DNA from: Arthrobacter sp. ISL-85
GTDB taxonomy: Bacteria; Actinomycetota; Actinomycetes; Actinomycetales; Micrococcaceae
Direction of reading: 5' to 3'
NCBI RefSeq assembly: GCF_018613675.1
Contig: NZ_JAGGPQ010000002.1
Location: 58,529-122,528, forward strand
Length of the DNA stretch: 64,000 bases
In this document: positions 44,973 to 54,587 of the stretch, piece after piece
Layout of the letters: every line of letters begins with the position of its first letter
How positions within the stretch are numbered: the stretch's first letter is position 1
Notes under the pieces: model-generated
Databases searched by the model: none
Seen by the model: only the letters and a program-made list of their open reading frames with translations
Told to the model about the DNA's origin: nothing
Made by a program: the position numbers and the translations under genes

Positions 44973-46580
44973 ATGGCAATCAGCCGCAAATACGCCGTCC
45001 TTGGCGCCCTCCTGGCCGGAACGATGACGTTCACCGCCTGCTCCGGCAGCAAGACCGGCACCCCGGAGATCAAAGACGCCTCCGCTGACTTCGGATTCCA
45101 GGAGACAGGATTCCCGATCGTCAGCAAGCCGCTGACCCTGAAGTTTTCAGGCACCAAGACCGCGCTGGCCCCGGACTACAACACCATGACCGTGGTGAAG
45201 AACTGGGAAAAGGACACCAACGTCCATATCGACTGGCAGAACCTGCCCGATACCGTCTTCCAGGAAAAGAAGAACCTCATCCTGGCCAGCGGTGACCTTC
45301 CCGACGCATTCTTCAACACCGGCCTGACCGATGCCGAAATCGCCACGTACTCCGCCAGCGGCACCCTCATCCCGCTGGAGAACCTGATTGAAAAGAACGC
45401 ACCCAACCTCTCCAAGCTGCTTACGGCCCGCCCGGACATCAAGGCAGCCATCACCTCCTCGGACGGACACATCTACTCCCTGCCCTCCATTGAGGAGCTC
45501 GGTCTGGTCCAGTTCCCCAACGAAATAGCCATCAACACCGCATGGCTGAAAAAGCTCAACATCCCCATGCCGAAGACCATCGGTGAATTCCACGACGCCC
45601 TTCTGGCATTCAAAAACCAGGATGCGTCAGGAACCGGCAAAACCATTCCGCTGAGCTTCATGCCCGGTTCCTGGTGCGGGGACATCGTTGACCTGATCGC
45701 CGCCCTGGGAGGCGTGCCGGACAATATGGACCACCGCATCGTCCAGGACAACAAAGTCGTCTTCACCCCCGCCCAGGACGGCTACAAAAAAGCCATCCAG
45801 ACCCTGCACCAGTGGTACCAGGAAGGCCTGATCGACCCGGAATCCTTCTCCCAGGACGACAAGGCCTACCTCGCCAAGGGCAAGGCAGCCACGGAAAACC
45901 TTGGCTCGTTCGCCTGGTGGGAAATCCCCGAAATGGTCGGCGCAGACCGCGCCAACGACTACGCCCTCGTGCCCGTACTCCAGGGCGTCGACGGCAAACG
46001 CATTGCCAGCCAGTCCAACAACCAGGAAATCGCCCGCGGCGCCTTCGCCATCACCAGGGCCGACAAATACCCCGCCGCGACCATGCGCTGGGCCGACAAC
46101 CTCTACGACCCCATCCAGTCCGCCCAGGCCAACTGGGGCCCGATCGGCGAAACCCTCCAAAAGGACGCCAACGGGCTTCTGACTCAGATCCCCGCCCCGG
46201 CCGGGACCAGCGAAGGCGAACGCCGTCAGAAGGTCGCCCCGGGCGGCCCGAAGGCCAACACCGCGGAGAACTTCAAAACCGTCGTCGCTCCCGAACCGCG
46301 CGCCGCGGAACGCCAGAAAACCGTCACCGAAAACTACAAGCCCTTCGCAGGCAACGACGGCTACCCCCCGGTGGCACTGTCCACCGAGGAACTTCAGCAG
46401 ATCAGCACGATCGAGACTGACACCGCCTCCCTGGTCAAACAGAACATCGCCAAGTGGATCGTTTCCGGAGGCATCGAGCAGGAATGGGACGGCTACGTCA
46501 CCCAGCTCAAGAACATCGGCGTCGACAAAATGATCGAGGTCTACCAGCAGGCCTACGACCGCTACAAGAAGAACTCCTAG
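44973..46580 (+). CDS. ABC extracellular binding lipoprotein (LplA type)
   Basis: 535 residues from the second ATG (44973; AGGA six bases upstream). Signal peptide with lipobox FTACSGS. The large cluster with IDWQNLPDTVFQEKKNLILASGDLPDAFFNTGLTD and WYQEGLIDPESFSQDD matches the LplA/YtcQ family that pairs with LplB/LplC permeases. By context it captures fructo-oligosaccharides, sucrose or levan fragments. Confidence 0.92.
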   Translation: MAISRKYAVLGALLAGTMTFTACSGSKTGTPEIKDASADFGFQETGFPIVSKPLTLKFSGTKTALAPDYNTMTVVKNWEKDTNVHIDWQNLPDTVFQEKKNLILASGDLPDAFFNTGLTDAEIATYSASGTLIPLENLIEKNAPNLSKLLTARPDIKAAITSSDGHIYSLPSIEELGLVQFPNEIAINTAWLKKLNIPMPKTIGEFHDALLAFKNQDASGTGKTIPLSFMPGSWCGDIVDLIAALGGVPDNMDHRIVQDNKVVFTPAQDGYKKAIQTLHQWYQEGLIDPESFSQDDKAYLAKGKAATENLGSFAWWEIPEMVGADRANDYALVPVLQGVDGKRIASQSNNQEIARGAFAITRADKYPAATMRWADNLYDPIQSAQANWGPIGETLQKDANGLLTQIPAPAGTSEGERRQKVAPGGPKANTAENFKTVVAPEPRAAERQKTVTENYKPFAGNDGYPPVALSTEELQQISTIETDTASLVKQNIAKWIVSGGIEQEWDGYVTQLKNIGVDKMIEVYQQAYDRYKKNS

Positions 46581-46590
46581 CCATCGGCAG

Positions 46591-46628
46591 GGCGGGGGAG
46601 GCCGGACACCACACCGGCCTGCCCCGCC
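46591..46628 (+). terminator. Stem-loop between binding-protein and GH32 genes
   Basis: GGCGGGGGAGGCCGG and its complement form a 15-bp stem with one mismatch and an 8-base loop, with no T-run after it. Such structures after binding-protein genes usually stabilise the upstream mRNA or attenuate, giving more binding protein than enzyme. Confidence 0.7.
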
Positions 46629-46691
46629 GCCCGGGAACCAGCGCCGGGAAATCTCCGCACGCACCAGCACAGAAACGAGATCTGAACCCTC

Positions 46692-48200
46692 ATGACTGCC
46701 GTGACCGCCACGACGGCCGACACTTTCCGGCCTGCCCTGCACTATGCAGCCCGGAATACCTGGCTCAACGATCCCAACGGCCTGATTTTCCATGAGGGCG
46801 TCTACCACCTCTACTACCAGAACAACCCGCTCGACAATGTCTGGGGCAACATGTCCTGGGGGCACGCCACCTCCACGGACCTGCTGACCTGGACCGAGCA
46901 CCCCGTCGCCATCGCCTGCAACGAGACAGAAGACATCTTCTCCGGCAGCATCGTCTACGACCGGAACAACACCAGCGGCTTCGGCACAGGATCAACCGCT
47001 CCGCTGGTCGCCATCTACACCAGCGCCTACAAACAGGTTTCCGCCCACCACGGCATCCAGGCCCAGTCCCTGGCCTACAGCCTGGACGGCGGCTACACCT
47101 GGACCAAACACACCGGTAACCCTGTACTGAACCGGGGATCAGCCGACTTCCGCGACCCAAAGGTCTTCCGCTACCAGTCCGACGCCGGCAGCTACTGGGT
47201 CATGGTGGCCGTGGAAGCCCAGGAGTTCCAGGTCGTCCTCTACAAGTCCCATGACCTCAAAAGCTGGGAACTGCTGAGCAGCTTCGGCCCGGCAAACGCG
47301 ACCGGCGGCGTCTGGGAGTGCCCGGACCTCTTCCCGCTGCCCGTCGACAGTGACCCGGACAACATCCAATGGGTCCTTACCGTAAACCTCAACCCCGGCG
47401 GCCCCAACAACGGCTCGGCCGGACAATACTTCATCGGAGACTTTGACGGCACCACGTTCACCTCAGCCACCACGGTCACCGAAGGCCTCCAGGATCCGGC
47501 CCGGCTGGGCGACTACCAGTGGCTCGATTGGGGCCGCGACTACTACGCAGCCGTTTCGTTCAGCGACGCTCCCGACGGCCGCAGACTCATGATCGGGTGG
47601 ATGAACAACTGGCAATACGCCAACGAGATCCCCACCTCCCCGTGGCGCAGTCCCATGTCTTTGGTCCGTGAAGTTTCCCTGCAAAGCGCGGCCGGGAGCT
47701 GGCAGCTGGTCCAACAGGCCGCAGGGGATCTGGCCCCACACGCCGGGCACAGCCCGTCGTTCAACCTAGCGGCAGTTGAAATATCGGACGGCCAGCACAT
47801 CCTGGACGGCGCGGCCGGCAGCGTCCAACGCATCGACCTCAGCGTCGCACCCGGAACAGCCGAGGAATTCGGACTAATCGTCCGCGGCAACAGGACGCAG
47901 GGCACCCGCATCGGCATCCGGCCCACGGATAGCCGCATCGTCGTTGATCGCCGCGAATCCGGGCAAACAGACTTCCACGAAACCTTCGCCTCCATCGACA
48001 CCGCCCCGATCCAGGCGACAAACGGTTCCTACGAACTCACCATCTATGTGGACCACTGCTCCGTCGAAGTCTTCGCCCAAGGAGGCCAGATCACCTTGAC
48101 CGAACTGATCTTCCCGGCCGCCACCAACACCGACGTCTCGCTCTACGCCACCGGCGGCACAGCAACGCTCAATAACCTAAGCGTCACCCAATACGCTTAG
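46692..48200 (+). CDS. Glycoside hydrolase family 32 (levanase/exo-fructosidase/invertase)
   Basis: 502 residues. Five-bladed propeller with nucleophile Asp 27 in WLNDPNGLIF, transition-state Asp 155 in FRDPKVF and acid/base Glu 209 in WECPDLFPLP, then a C-terminal beta-sandwich (YELTIYVDHCSVEVFAQGG). It cleaves terminal beta-fructosides of levan, inulin or sucrose. There is no signal peptide, so hydrolysis occurs in the cytoplasm after ABC import of short fructans. Followed by a fructokinase gene. Confidence 0.95.
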   Translation: MTAVTATTADTFRPALHYAARNTWLNDPNGLIFHEGVYHLYYQNNPLDNVWGNMSWGHATSTDLLTWTEHPVAIACNETEDIFSGSIVYDRNNTSGFGTGSTAPLVAIYTSAYKQVSAHHGIQAQSLAYSLDGGYTWTKHTGNPVLNRGSADFRDPKVFRYQSDAGSYWVMVAVEAQEFQVVLYKSHDLKSWELLSSFGPANATGGVWECPDLFPLPVDSDPDNIQWVLTVNLNPGGPNNGSAGQYFIGDFDGTTFTSATTVTEGLQDPARLGDYQWLDWGRDYYAAVSFSDAPDGRRLMIGWMNNWQYANEIPTSPWRSPMSLVREVSLQSAAGSWQLVQQAAGDLAPHAGHSPSFNLAAVEISDGQHILDGAAGSVQRIDLSVAPGTAEEFGLIVRGNRTQGTRIGIRPTDSRIVVDRRESGQTDFHETFASIDTAPIQATNGSYELTIYVDHCSVEVFAQGGQITLTELIFPAATNTDVSLYATGGTATLNNLSVTQYA

Positions 48201-48324
48201 CCGTCCCCGAGCCTGCCGTCGAAGCAGCACCGGCCGTCTCGGCTTGAGCACGGCAGGCAGCGCACACGCCGCCGCCTCCTCCACCACGAGGCCGAGCACC
48301 CCCTAACCTGAAGAAAGACATGAC

Positions 48325-49260
48325 ATGCACTATCTCGAGTCCGCCGGCCCGACCCGGCAACTCCTGGACGTCGTCGTTGTCGGCGAAGCGCTCATCGACG
48401 TCGCCACCTCGCCGGAGGGAACAAGCGAATACCCCGGCGGGTCACCCGCCAACGTCGCCTACGGGCTTGGCCGGCTCGGCATCAATACCGGGCTGCTGAC
48501 CGCCATCGGCGACGACGAGCGCGGCGCCGCCATCCAGCGGCACCTCCACAGTGCCGGCGTGACGCTCCTGCCCGGGTCATACTCCCTGGACAGGACGCCG
48601 TCCGCGACGGCGACCCTCGCTCCGGACGGGTCCGCCAGCTACGACTTCGACATTTCCTGGGCCCTGGAACCGGCCGCTCCGGCCTATGCCCCTAAGGTCC
48701 TTCACACCGGTTCAATCGCCACATTTCTCGCACCGGGTGCCGGTGCGGTCAAATCACTCCTGCAGCAATGCCAGCACGAATGCACGATCACCTACGACCC
48801 CAACATCAGGCCCGCGCTCCTCGGCAGCCACGCCGAGGCAACAACCATCTTCGAAGACCTGATGCATCTGACGAACGTCGTTAAACTAAGCGACGAGGAC
48901 GCCCAGTGGCTCTACCCCCGGAAGGATTTGGATGAAACCGCCGCTCACATCCTGGGGATGGGCGCCGATCTTGCAGTCATCACCAAAGGCTCGCAGGGTT
49001 CACTGCTCGCCACAGCTGCAACACAGCTGAACATCCCGTCAGTGACATCCAGAGTCGCGGACACGATAGGCGCCGGCGACTCATACATGGCAGCCCTCAT
49101 CCTGGGACTGCTCACCCGCGGGACCGATCGCCTCGCCCCGGCCGTTCTCGAACAACTCGGGCGCACCGCCTCCATGGCCGCCTCCATCACAGTGCGGCGC
49201 CCGGGCGCAAATCCGCCCACCCTAGAGGAACTCAGGTCCTACCTGCAGCCGGTGTCATAA
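48325..49260 (+). CDS. PfkB-family fructokinase
   Basis: 311 residues of the ribokinase family: VVVVGEALIDV, GGSPANVAYGLGRLGI near residues 38-53 and the anion-hole/catalytic motif DTIGAGDSYMAALIL with base Asp 252. It phosphorylates fructose released by the GH32 enzyme to fructose 6-phosphate. Last gene of the fructan operon, ended by the hairpin at 49300. Confidence 0.93.
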   Translation: MHYLESAGPTRQLLDVVVVGEALIDVATSPEGTSEYPGGSPANVAYGLGRLGINTGLLTAIGDDERGAAIQRHLHSAGVTLLPGSYSLDRTPSATATLAPDGSASYDFDISWALEPAAPAYAPKVLHTGSIATFLAPGAGAVKSLLQQCQHECTITYDPNIRPALLGSHAEATTIFEDLMHLTNVVKLSDEDAQWLYPRKDLDETAAHILGMGADLAVITKGSQGSLLATAATQLNIPSVTSRVADTIGAGDSYMAALILGLLTRGTDRLAPAVLEQLGRTASMAASITVRRPGANPPTLEELRSYLQPVS

Positions 49261-49299
49261 CCCCGGAGGTACGACCCATCCGTCCAACAATCCAGAATC

Positions 49300-49345
49300 C
49301 TCCCGCGCTGCCGGCGGCCGGCAACGGTCGGCAGCAGCGCGGGAG
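49300..49345. terminator. Terminator hairpin after the fructan operon
   Basis: CTCCCGCGCTG pairs with CAGCGCGGGAG 24 bases later (11-bp perfect stem, with further GCCGGC pairing inside). It lies in the 312-base gap between convergent genes (fructokinase plus, SDR minus); nothing else is seen in that gap. Confidence 0.7.
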
Positions 49346-49572
49346 GCCGCAGAGACCGGCCTGTCCAACCACTGATGCTTCCGTGTCAGATTGGGGTGTG
49401 CTGCAGCCTGACAAGCTGATTAAAGCGCAAGGTAGCTCCGCCCGGCGACGTCAGGCCAAGCAGATGCGCGGGTTTGACGTCGCCGGGTAGTGACCGTCGC
49501 GGGGGCGCGGCCGCCGGTGTTCTGGGGCGACACCGATAGGTTACTTTCCGGGATGCCGGTACGGGTCGTGTG

Positions 49573-50364
49573 TCAGGATTTGGAGCTGGGTCGCCCAGGA
49601 ATATGGCTAAGAATGGACTTGGAGAAGCCACCATCGACACAGATGTCCTGCCCGGTGACATAGCCCGCCAGAGGGCTTACAAGAAATTCGATCACGTTCG
49701 CAATGTCCATGGGATCTCCGATTTTTGCCAACGGGATGATATCTTCCCTTGCCTTCTTGATTTGGGGATCTTCATACATTTTTTCAGTCATCCGTGTATG
49801 AGTCATGCCCGGCGATACGACGTTTGCGCGAATTCCGTCAGGCGCCCATTCCAATGCGAGTGTTTGGGCCAGCATCGTCAACGCGGCCTTGCTGGGGCTG
49901 TAAGCACCCGATCCCGCATGTGGTAGCTGGCCAGACATTGAAGAGGTAAAACAAGCGGAGCCCCTGCTGTGCTTCAAATGCGGGTAGCTTGCTTTGGCAA
50001 GAAGCCACGGGCCGCGGAGGTTGACGGAGAACATGCTGTCCCAGTCCTCAAGGGACACGTCACAGATGGCACTAGGGTTTGCGATCCCCGCATTTGCCAC
50101 AAGTGCGTCCAGTCCACCAAACTCGGCTACCGCAGCCTCTACCAATTTACCTGGCACCTCTGGATCACCGAGGTCGCCCGCCAATGCGATAGCGGTACCG
50201 CCCATTGACTGGATCGAACGAACGACTTGCTCCTGGCCGCCGTTCGCTTCGTGTCCAGCCACTGCGATCATAGGGTGTACGCCACGAGCCAGAGCCGCCT
50301 CTGCGATGCGCAGGCAGGTAGACGCTCCTATGCCGCTACTTCCACCACTAACCAAAGCCCTCAT
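49573..50364 (-). CDS. Short-chain dehydrogenase/reductase
   Basis: 263 residues from an ATG with AAAGGAG seven bases upstream. SGGSSGIGASTCLRIAE cofactor motif, NAGIANP, the Ser in FTSSMSGQLPHAG, YSPSK (active-site Tyr/Lys) and GYVTGQDICVDGG make it a classical SDR. It probably oxidises a sugar or polyol. Downstream of the TIM-barrel epimerase and MFS genes on the same strand, thus likely the third gene of an operon driven from the 13-bp-repeat promoter near 53.2 kb. Confidence 0.92.
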   Translation of the reverse strand: MRALVSGGSSGIGASTCLRIAEAALARGVHPMIAVAGHEANGGQEQVVRSIQSMGGTAIALAGDLGDPEVPGKLVEAAVAEFGGLDALVANAGIANPSAICDVSLEDWDSMFSVNLRGPWLLAKASYPHLKHSRGSACFTSSMSGQLPHAGSGAYSPSKAALTMLAQTLALEWAPDGIRANVVSPGMTHTRMTEKMYEDPQIKKAREDIIPLAKIGDPMDIANVIEFLVSPLAGYVTGQDICVDGGFSKSILSHIPGRPSSKS

Positions 50365-50527
50365 CACACAACTCCTTTATCAGCGGTTCACATGAAAAAC
50401 AATTGCTGCTGCGAAATCTCATTAAAATCAAGACCTGCAAGTTCATTGCGTCTCAATTCGCAATGTGAACTATCTAAGATTTTTCCTGCGGATCTTCGGT
50501 TAACGCGTCGCGATCGCAAAACCTGGG

Positions 50528-51349
50528 TTAATTTTCCAGTTCCCAGCCCTGATCTTTCAGGTCCTGCATTGCCTTCTTAAACTCTTGCACAGGGTTCTCT
50601 TCGCGAATAATCTCAAGAACAACGTTGTTGACTCCGCACGTTTCCCTGACAGCCTTTCCCAGTCCGTTCCAGTCGATCACTCCAGTGCCGATTGGATCAT
50701 GACCCCAGGTGTCCGTGCCCGTATCGGAAATATGCACCAGCCCAATTGACCCGTGATGGGCGCGCAGGCTTTCTACCGGATCCTCGCCTATGTAGGCGGC
50801 GTTGGCGACGTCGTACACGATCTTGACTGAATCGTCGGCAACAGCGCTTACGACGCCTGCCAGTTCCTGGATGGTAGGAGTGAAGCAGTAGGGGGTGTTT
50901 TCGAAGAGCAGTCGTGTGCCGGCCTGCTTGGCCAGCGGAATGAGATTCTCGAGACTCTCGTACATCCACCCGTAGGTCTTTTCGAGCGAAGGGGAGATCA
51001 TCGGGCGCCTGGTGCCGGGCGATATCACAACTTCGGGGACGTCCCAGGCTTCCGCCAGGTCAATCACGGACTTGATGTGCTCAACACTTTTGCGACGCAT
51101 ATTGGCACCGGGGCTTGCCAGGTTGATGTCATACCCGCCAGCATTGAGTGACCTGATTTTGGCGCCGTATTCGGTGAGTCGCGCGCAGGTTGTCGAACGC
51201 TCCGAGTTCGAGATTTCATCCGGCCAGCAGTGTGGCGAGCTAACGGGCACTTCAAATGTTCTATATCCATGATCGACTAATTCAACTATCGCGTCAATTG
51301 CCGTAGACGACCATAGATAGGAGAAGGTATTAACAATCATTTGGTTCAT
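50528..51349 (-). CDS. Sugar phosphate isomerase/epimerase-like TIM-barrel protein
   Basis: 273 residues. AP-endonuclease-2/xylose-isomerase-like barrel: TFEVPVSSPHCWPDE, VVISPGTRRPM, LLFENTPYCFTPT, IVYDVANAAYIG (metal Asp), GLVHISDTGTD and VVLEIIREENP (metal Glu). Members epimerise or isomerise keto sugars and 3-keto-glycoside intermediates. AAAGGA lies nine bases before the ATG. Substrate unknown; sits in the MFS-TIM-SDR operon. Confidence 0.9.
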   Translation of the reverse strand: MNQMIVNTFSYLWSSTAIDAIVELVDHGYRTFEVPVSSPHCWPDEISNSERSTTCARLTEYGAKIRSLNAGGYDINLASPGANMRRKSVEHIKSVIDLAEAWDVPEVVISPGTRRPMISPSLEKTYGWMYESLENLIPLAKQAGTRLLFENTPYCFTPTIQELAGVVSAVADDSVKIVYDVANAAYIGEDPVESLRAHHGSIGLVHISDTGTDTWGHDPIGTGVIDWNGLGKAVRETCGVNNVVLEIIREENPVQEFKKAMQDLKDQGWELEN

Positions 51350-51528
51350 TTAAAGGCATCCTTTCAGTTCGGCGTTTATGGGAGAAAAAGGTTCGTTCAT
51401 AACGCAACGTGAATTTTGGTCGTGGAAGGGATCGCGCCCTTGGGCAGCCGGGCGGATCGACGAGACCCGGGGCCGACGCGCCCCTTGTTGTCTGGTCGAG
51501 CCTCCACGGCTTCCTAGGGACATGCTGC

Positions 51529-52947
51529 CTACCGGGAGAGCTTGGCCTTGTCGGTGGCCGACGAAGTGCTCAGGAGGAGGTGCTCTCCTTCGAGTACTTC
51601 GGGGTCGGCGGGAGCTACGGTGGCCCGGGCGGCGCGACTGCCGGTCTCGGGGAGCGTGAAGTAGACGGCGAGGCTGAGGGCGACAATGGCGATCATGTAG
51701 ACCGCGACATACATGGGATGTCCGGCGCCGACGAACGCAGCGGCGATCAGTGGCGCCGTGCCGCCGAAAACGGCGATCACGATTTGATGTGCGAAGCCGA
51801 TGCCCGATACCCGTACCGCGGCTGGGAACAGTTCGGCCTGGATGGTCGGGTAGACCGCCTGCCAGATACCGAGCACCACCCACCCGGACGCCGATACCAA
51901 AACGTAAACACCGAAGCCCGGCTGGTTCAGCAGCAGGAGCATGGGGTAGAAGAGAACGATCATGCCGATGGCACCAATGATGGGGAAGATTTTGCGTCGG
52001 CCTAGCCGATCAGAGAGCGCGCCGCAGACCGGCACGATGACAACGAGCAGGGCCAGCCCGATAACGTTTCCGGCCAGGGTGGAGGACAGGTCGCGGCCGG
52101 TGGTGAGCTTGGCGTAGGTGGGGAGGAACGTGGCCCAGGTGTAGTAGGCCACGGCCGGGGCCGAGAGCGCTGCTGCCTGCAGCAGAGCCTTCGGATGTTC
52201 GCGAAGCAGGTCCATCAGGCGTGCCGTGGCGGACTTTTGATCGATGAGGGCAGTTGCCTCAAACTCAGGAGTCTCATCTGAGCGGGCCCGCATGACGAGA
52301 CCGACGATGCCGAGGATGCCGCCTACGACGAAGGGGATGCGCCAACCAAAGGCGGCGAGGTCCGCTGGAGCAAAGGCCGATGTCACCATTGCCGCGGCCC
52401 CGGTGGCTGCGAGGGTCGCGAGGCCGCTTGCCATGTTGGTGAACGAACCGAACAGGCCCCTCCGGTTGGCGGGAGCGTGTTCAACCATGAACGCGATTGC
52501 GCTCTGCCCCTCACTGCCGGCCGAGATGCCCTGGATGATGCGGGCAATCAGAAAGAGAACAGGTGCCGCATACCCGATCGTCGCAAACGAGGGCGTGAGG
52601 CCGATGATCAGAGCACCAAGTGCCATCCCCGAGATGGACAGCGTCAGGATGCGCCTGCGCCCGAACCGGTCAGCCAATGGGGAGATGATGATTCCGCTGA
52701 GCGGGCGTACAACAAACCCGAGCGCGTAGGTGAGCAGTGCCGCGATTAGGGAGGCGAAGGGGGAATCGCTAGGAAATATCTGCCCCGAGAACACTGCTGC
52801 CAGCAGCCCGTAAACGTACCAGTCGTACCACTCCACGAAGTGGCCGATCGTCCCTGCCACCATATTGACAGTGCGGCGAGGGTGCACAGACACGTCGGGA
52901 AGCTCCGAAGGCTCCGGACTGCCGACGGCTTCTTTTGAGGTCTTCAT
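51529..52947 (-). CDS. MFS transporter, metabolite:H+ symporter (MHS) type
   Basis: 472 residues from the ATG at 52947 (GGAGAG six bases upstream; another ATG four codons earlier). About twelve membrane segments; GTIGHFVEWYDWYVYGLLAAVF, PLSGIIISPLADRFGRRRIL and GISAGSEGQSAIAFMVEHAP are hallmark MHS sequences (relatives import 2-oxoglutarate, shikimate, proline/betaine and citrate). It heads the MFS-TIM-SDR operon under a tandem 13-bp operator. Substrate likely a carboxylate or small sugar derivative. Confidence 0.93.
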   Translation of the reverse strand: MKTSKEAVGSPEPSELPDVSVHPRRTVNMVAGTIGHFVEWYDWYVYGLLAAVFSGQIFPSDSPFASLIAALLTYALGFVVRPLSGIIISPLADRFGRRRILTLSISGMALGALIIGLTPSFATIGYAAPVLFLIARIIQGISAGSEGQSAIAFMVEHAPANRRGLFGSFTNMASGLATLAATGAAAMVTSAFAPADLAAFGWRIPFVVGGILGIVGLVMRARSDETPEFEATALIDQKSATARLMDLLREHPKALLQAAALSAPAVAYYTWATFLPTYAKLTTGRDLSSTLAGNVIGLALLVVIVPVCGALSDRLGRRKIFPIIGAIGMIVLFYPMLLLLNQPGFGVYVLVSASGWVVLGIWQAVYPTIQAELFPAAVRVSGIGFAHQIVIAVFGGTAPLIAAAFVGAGHPMYVAVYMIAIVALSLAVYFTLPETGSRAARATVAPADPEVLEGEHLLLSTSSATDKAKLSR

Positions 52948-53142
52948 TGAACTCTCCATATTTTTACCTTTGTTGCCGAAGGGGCATTTGAGTATTCCCG
53001 AACACCTCGGTGCGCGGGTCTCGCCCGGCTGTGAACTGGGCTCGGCGGGACAACCGGCTACCAAGGCCCACAGCCGGTGCAACGCATGGGCGCTGCCTGA
53101 CTTGCAGTGCAAAAAGCTGATGCAGTCCCAGGTCTTTACCAA

Positions 53143-53204
53143 TGAGATCGGTTGCTGAGATCGGTTGCAAGCAACGATACGGATGGAATGTGATTCTTGT
53201 CAAC
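53143..53204 (-). promoter_or_regulatory. Promoter with tandem 13-bp operator, MFS operon
   Basis: Reading on minus: TTGACA (53204-53199), about 18 bases, GTATCG (-10-like), then two exact head-to-tail copies of GCAACCGATCTCA (53168-53143). The same tandem unit is found at 54621-54646 and 60595-60620. Presumed binder: the LacI-type regulator at 55644-56639. Confidence 0.8.
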
Positions 53205-53327
53205 GTCTTGTATGGTCGCGGCGAAGATTTCGAGATAAGCCTCGGTTGGGGACGGACCTGTCAGCGAGCTTCTCTCCACCATGCCCCGCTGATCATCGTG
53301 CGACGAATCATCCAACACCAGTTCAGG

Positions 53328-53870
53328 TCAATTGACCCGAAGGGGCGCCTCATTGTTGAAGTCCTGGAAATCCACTCCGGACCAGACGCACTCCAGGTTG
53401 CCGTATATGGACCAGTAGTCATCCCAGTGTGCAAGTTTCCACTGGTCTCGTTCCAGTGCGCGGCGGGTGAGCCGCGTACGTAGGACGTCTTGAGGCACCC
53501 GGACCCGTATCACGGTGATAGCGGAGGAAGGCCATTGGAAGTCTTCTGCCGCTCGAGTCAAATAATCGGGGTCTCCGAAATAGGCTCCAAAGGGAGCGTC
53601 GAGTACTACTGACCGGCCGAGGCGCAGGTTTATCCCAGCCACATCCATGAGGGTCTCGTACTCGAGGGGCAGCAAGTTGGCGCGATAGTAGTCGTTGGAC
53701 TCGCGGTCGGTGGGATCATGCCCGCTGGCGGTCAGCGCGAATTCGACGAAGCGGCCGCTGACCCGGTCTTTGTCCAGGTATGCAGCTTCATGCTGTTGTG
53801 CTGTTTGCTGGGCAATGGTGGTTTTCCCTGAGCCTGCCGGCCCGATAACAATGAAGACGCGGGGGGACAT
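53328..53870 (-). CDS. P-loop kinase-like protein, coupled to KDPG-type aldolase
   Basis: 180 residues. Walker A VIGPAGSGKTTIAQQ at the start, then AAYLDKDRVSGRFVEFAL and a lid-like arginine-rich helix (VLRTRLTRRALERDQWKL), as in gluconokinase and zeta-toxin/shikimate-kinase-type small kinases. Its ATG overlaps the aldolase stop (TAATG), so the two are made in fixed ratio. The inference is that it phosphorylates a 2-keto-3-deoxy acid or a precursor for the aldolase; a DNA or nucleotide kinase role is not excluded. Confidence 0.75.
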   Translation of the reverse strand: MSPRVFIVIGPAGSGKTTIAQQTAQQHEAAYLDKDRVSGRFVEFALTASGHDPTDRESNDYYRANLLPLEYETLMDVAGINLRLGRSVVLDAPFGAYFGDPDYLTRAAEDFQWPSSAITVIRVRVPQDVLRTRLTRRALERDQWKLAHWDDYWSIYGNLECVWSGVDFQDFNNEAPLRVN

Positions 53871-54517
53871 TATTTGCGGGCCTCTGCTACCGCTGAAAGG
53901 AACGCCCTGGCTGCCTCGGTGACGCGGGTAAAGTCGCCGTCCGGTTGCCATGCTTTTGTTACGTAGCTGCCAACGCCGACGCCTGCCACGCCCGCTGCGA
54001 ACCATTCGCCGACGTTTTCCAGGGTGACGCCGCCTGCGGGCATGATCGGCAGGTGTGCCAGTGGAGCCAGCACCGATTTTGCGTAGGCGACTCCGCCGGC
54101 CTCGGTCGGGAAGAGCTTGAGGATGTCGGCGCCTGCCTCGGCGGACTGGACGAGCTCGGTGGGTGTGTAGGCTCCGCTGATGGTCGGTATCTGGTAGCGG
54201 TTCGCTGTGCGGATCATCGCGGGGTTCAGCTGCGGGCTGACCAGGAATTCCGCGCCGGCCCGGGTGCATTCGTATGCTGAGTGCTCGTCGAGCACTGTCC
54301 CGGCACCGATGGCTACTCCGCTGGGTCCATGCTTGGCAGCGAGCCGACGGATCACGTCTATGGCGCCGGGAATTGAAAGTGTGATTTCGAGCGCCCGGAA
54401 TCCTCCTTCGATGGCAGCTTCTGCAACGCGTTCGGCAACCTCCGCGTTCTCCAGCCTCACGATAAGGACGGCCCCGGACTCGTCGATGGTTTGCAGGGTG
54501 CGAAGTTTCTTATACAT
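53870..54517 (-). CDS. KDPG/KDPGal-type aldolase
   Basis: 215 residues, the normal Eda/DgoA length. LEITLSIPGAIDVIRRLA carries the catalytic Glu, IGAGTVLDEHSA and EFLVSPQLNP follow, and the Schiff-base Lys is in DILKLFPTEAGG; LPIMPAGGVTLENVGEWFAAG closes the barrel. It splits 2-keto-3-deoxy-6-phosphogluconate or -galactonate into pyruvate and glyceraldehyde 3-phosphate. Divergent from the Gfo/Idh gene across the tandem 13-bp operator. Confidence 0.92.
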   Translation of the reverse strand: MYKKLRTLQTIDESGAVLIVRLENAEVAERVAEAAIEGGFRALEITLSIPGAIDVIRRLAAKHGPSGVAIGAGTVLDEHSAYECTRAGAEFLVSPQLNPAMIRTANRYQIPTISGAYTPTELVQSAEAGADILKLFPTEAGGVAYAKSVLAPLAHLPIMPAGGVTLENVGEWFAAGVAGVGVGSYVTKAWQPDGDFTRVTEAARAFLSAVAEARK

Positions 54518-54587
54518 GCTGGCCTCTCTCTTGGCCGGGAATCTCTAACTTTTGAGGGGCCCGACCCGGTGTGGGTGTTTGCTTCCG

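Noticed and set aside
45627..46901. 424-codon open frame on minus across the binding protein and GH32 starts
   Set aside because: Gly/Val-rich antisense shadow crossing two real genes and a stem-loop.
53143..53168. Tandem 13-bp units as a possible CRISPR fragment
   Set aside because: Units are contiguous with no spacers and recur at promoters, so they are operators.
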